5,707 nt of DNA from Coriobacteriia bacterium (GTDB lineage Bacteria > Actinomycetota > Coriobacteriia > Coriobacteriales > UBA8131). The DNA lies in NCBI GenBank assembly GCA_009779015.1, contig WRFC01000059.1:1-5707 (forward strand), given 5' to 3'. Under the pieces are notes generated by a model, which saw only the letters and a program-made list of their open reading frames with translations, was not told the origin of the DNA and ran no database searches. The first letter of the stretch is position 1. Every line of letters starts with the position of its first letter. Below, piece by piece: positions 4,803-5,707 of the stretch. The position numbers and the translations under genes were made by a program.

Positions 4803-5707
4803 ATGACAGACAAAGAGTTCGGAGCGTTTATTACCAAGCTGATCAACAAGCAAAGCCTGACGAGGGATGAGGCGCGGGACTGCTTCATGGATATCCTTCA
4901 GGACAGCCAGACCGGCATGCAGCAGGGCGCCTTTTTGGCCGCTTTGACGGCCAAGGGCGAGACCACCGAAGAGATCGCGGCGGTCTGGCAGTCGATCTAC
5001 GACCTCGATACCGTAAAGGTCAGCGTCGAGACCGAGGCGCCCCTGGTCGAGACCTGCGGCACGGGCATGGACAGCATCAAGACCTTTAATATCAGCACAG
5101 CCGCCTCGATCGTGGCGGCGGCCGACGGCGTGCCCATCGCCCGGCACGGCGCCCGCGCCATCACCTCGAGCTGCGGCACCGTCGACATCCTCGAAGAGCT
5201 GGGCGTGAATGTCGAGTGCTCGCCCGATACCGTTAAGAAGAGCATCGAGAGCGTGGGCATCGGCATCTTTAACGGCATGTCGCCGCTGGTGCATCCGACT
5301 GCGCTGGGGCGCATCCTCAGCCAGATCTCGTTTGGCACGGTGCTGAACATCGCGGCCTCGCTGGCCAACCCGGCCCTGCCCCAGCTGGCCATCCGCGGCG
5401 TCTACAGCCCCGACCTGCTGCGGCCGGCCGCCGAGATCATGCGCGAGATCGGGTACAAGCGGGCGGTCGTGGTCTATGGCGAAGGCGCGCCCGGCACCTT
5501 TGGCGGCATTGACGAGGCCTCGACGCTGGGCGCGAGCCGCATCTGCGAGCTAGATGAGAATGGCCAGCTGACCGAGTACGAGATCGCGCCAAAAGACTTT
5601 GGGATAAGACCGCCGCAAGCCGATGACCTCTTGATGGAGGCCAACCGGGTGGTTGAGGCCGCCCGCATGCGCGAGCTCTTGGGCGGCCAAGGCAGCGCGG
5701 CGCGCCA
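4803..5707 (+). CDS. TrpD-family phosphoribosyltransferase, probably not anthranilate-specific; 3' end cut
   Basis: The frame starts at ATG 4803 with GAGGAAG 6 nt upstream and stays open to the window end, giving 301 of about 340 expected residues. It shows the class of glycosyltransferase family 3: an N-terminal helical domain (about 1-70), then the phosphoribosyltransferase core. PRPP-site elements are partly kept: CGTGMD at 85-90 (GTGGD in TrpD), TFNIST at 94-99 and the metal-binding DE at 237-238 in GGIDEAS. The anthranilate site is not kept. TrpD's KHGNR is RHGAR (114-118), losing the Asn. The R-x-x-x-G-x-R-T segment before the FN motif reads ILSQISFGT (171-179), losing both arginines. 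GPLTNP is ASLANP (185-190). SGSAD is CGTVD (124-128). A PRPP-dependent transfer to another aromatic or heterocyclic acceptor is plausible; a non-catalytic YbiB-like role is the alternative. Automatic annotation would call it anthranilate phosphoribosyltransferase. It follows a B12-riboswitch-controlled dehydrogenase and is probably in its operon; no other tryptophan gene is visible. Confidence 0.88.
   Translation, partial: MTDKEFGAFITKLINKQSLTRDEARDCFMDILQDSQTGMQQGAFLAALTAKGETTEEIAAVWQSIYDLDTVKVSVETEAPLVETCGTGMDSIKTFNISTAASIVAAADGVPIARHGARAITSSCGTVDILEELGVNVECSPDTVKKSIESVGIGIFNGMSPLVHPTALGRILSQISFGTVLNIAASLANPALPQLAIRGVYSPDLLRPAAEIMREIGYKRAVVVYGEGAPGTFGGIDEASTLGASRICELDENGQLTEYEIAPKDFGIRPPQADDLLMEANRVVEAARMRELLGGQGSAAR

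Noticed and set aside
4458..5294. 278-residue open frame on the - strand
   Set aside because: It lies antisense to the end of the dehydrogenase, the spacer and the TrpD-like gene; no recognisable motif; long antisense frames are expected in GC-rich genes.
1..5707. CRISPR arrays, tRNA or rRNA genes, insertion sequences
   Set aside because: No regularly spaced repeats, no cloverleaf-like or rRNA-like sequence and no transposase motif or terminal repeats were seen on either strand.

Overview
The window is GC-rich bacterial DNA with high GC at third codon positions. It holds four protein genes, two of them cut by the window edges, and an RNA-rich 0.7 kb intergenic block. The organism cannot be fixed from this sequence. 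A YdbT-type PH-domain membrane protein, an ABC exporter and a terminator-type cobalamin riboswitch would suit a high-GC Gram-positive anaerobe (Coriobacteriia-like Actinomycetota or a high-GC Bacillota), but this is only a weak inference.

Left part (1-2868): the 3' part of a bacterial PH-domain (bPH2, YdbT-like) membrane protein on the + strand converges on a complete ABC exporter half-transporter on the - strand. A perfect 12-bp hairpin between the two stop codons probably serves as a shared terminator.

Middle (2869-3591): this intergenic block is densely built. It holds, in order: an 8-bp inverted repeat upstream of the exporter; a candidate structured, C-rich small RNA (about 3086-3216) with three CCUCCC motifs, one of them wholly and one mostly in a hairpin loop, ending in a strong intrinsic terminator; a good sigma-70-type promoter starting only 4 nt after that terminator's T-tract; a clear cobalamin (B12) riboswitch aptamer (3258-3441); and an intrinsic terminator (3462-3500) that should act as its expression platform. 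A 7-nt copy of the terminator's 3' arm lies inside the aptamer and offers an obvious antiterminator pairing.

Right part (3592-5707): the riboswitch controls a zinc-dependent medium-chain dehydrogenase. It is followed by a TrpD-family phosphoribosyltransferase that runs off the window. The TrpD-like protein keeps much of the PRPP/metal-binding framework but has replaced the residues that bind anthranilate in true TrpD, so it probably acts on another substrate. A B12-repressed dehydrogenase plus a non-anthranilate TrpD paralogue is the most interesting combination here. It could belong to corrinoid salvage or remodelling, corrinoid-dependent methyl metabolism, or a B12-independent alternative pathway; the sequence does not decide between these.
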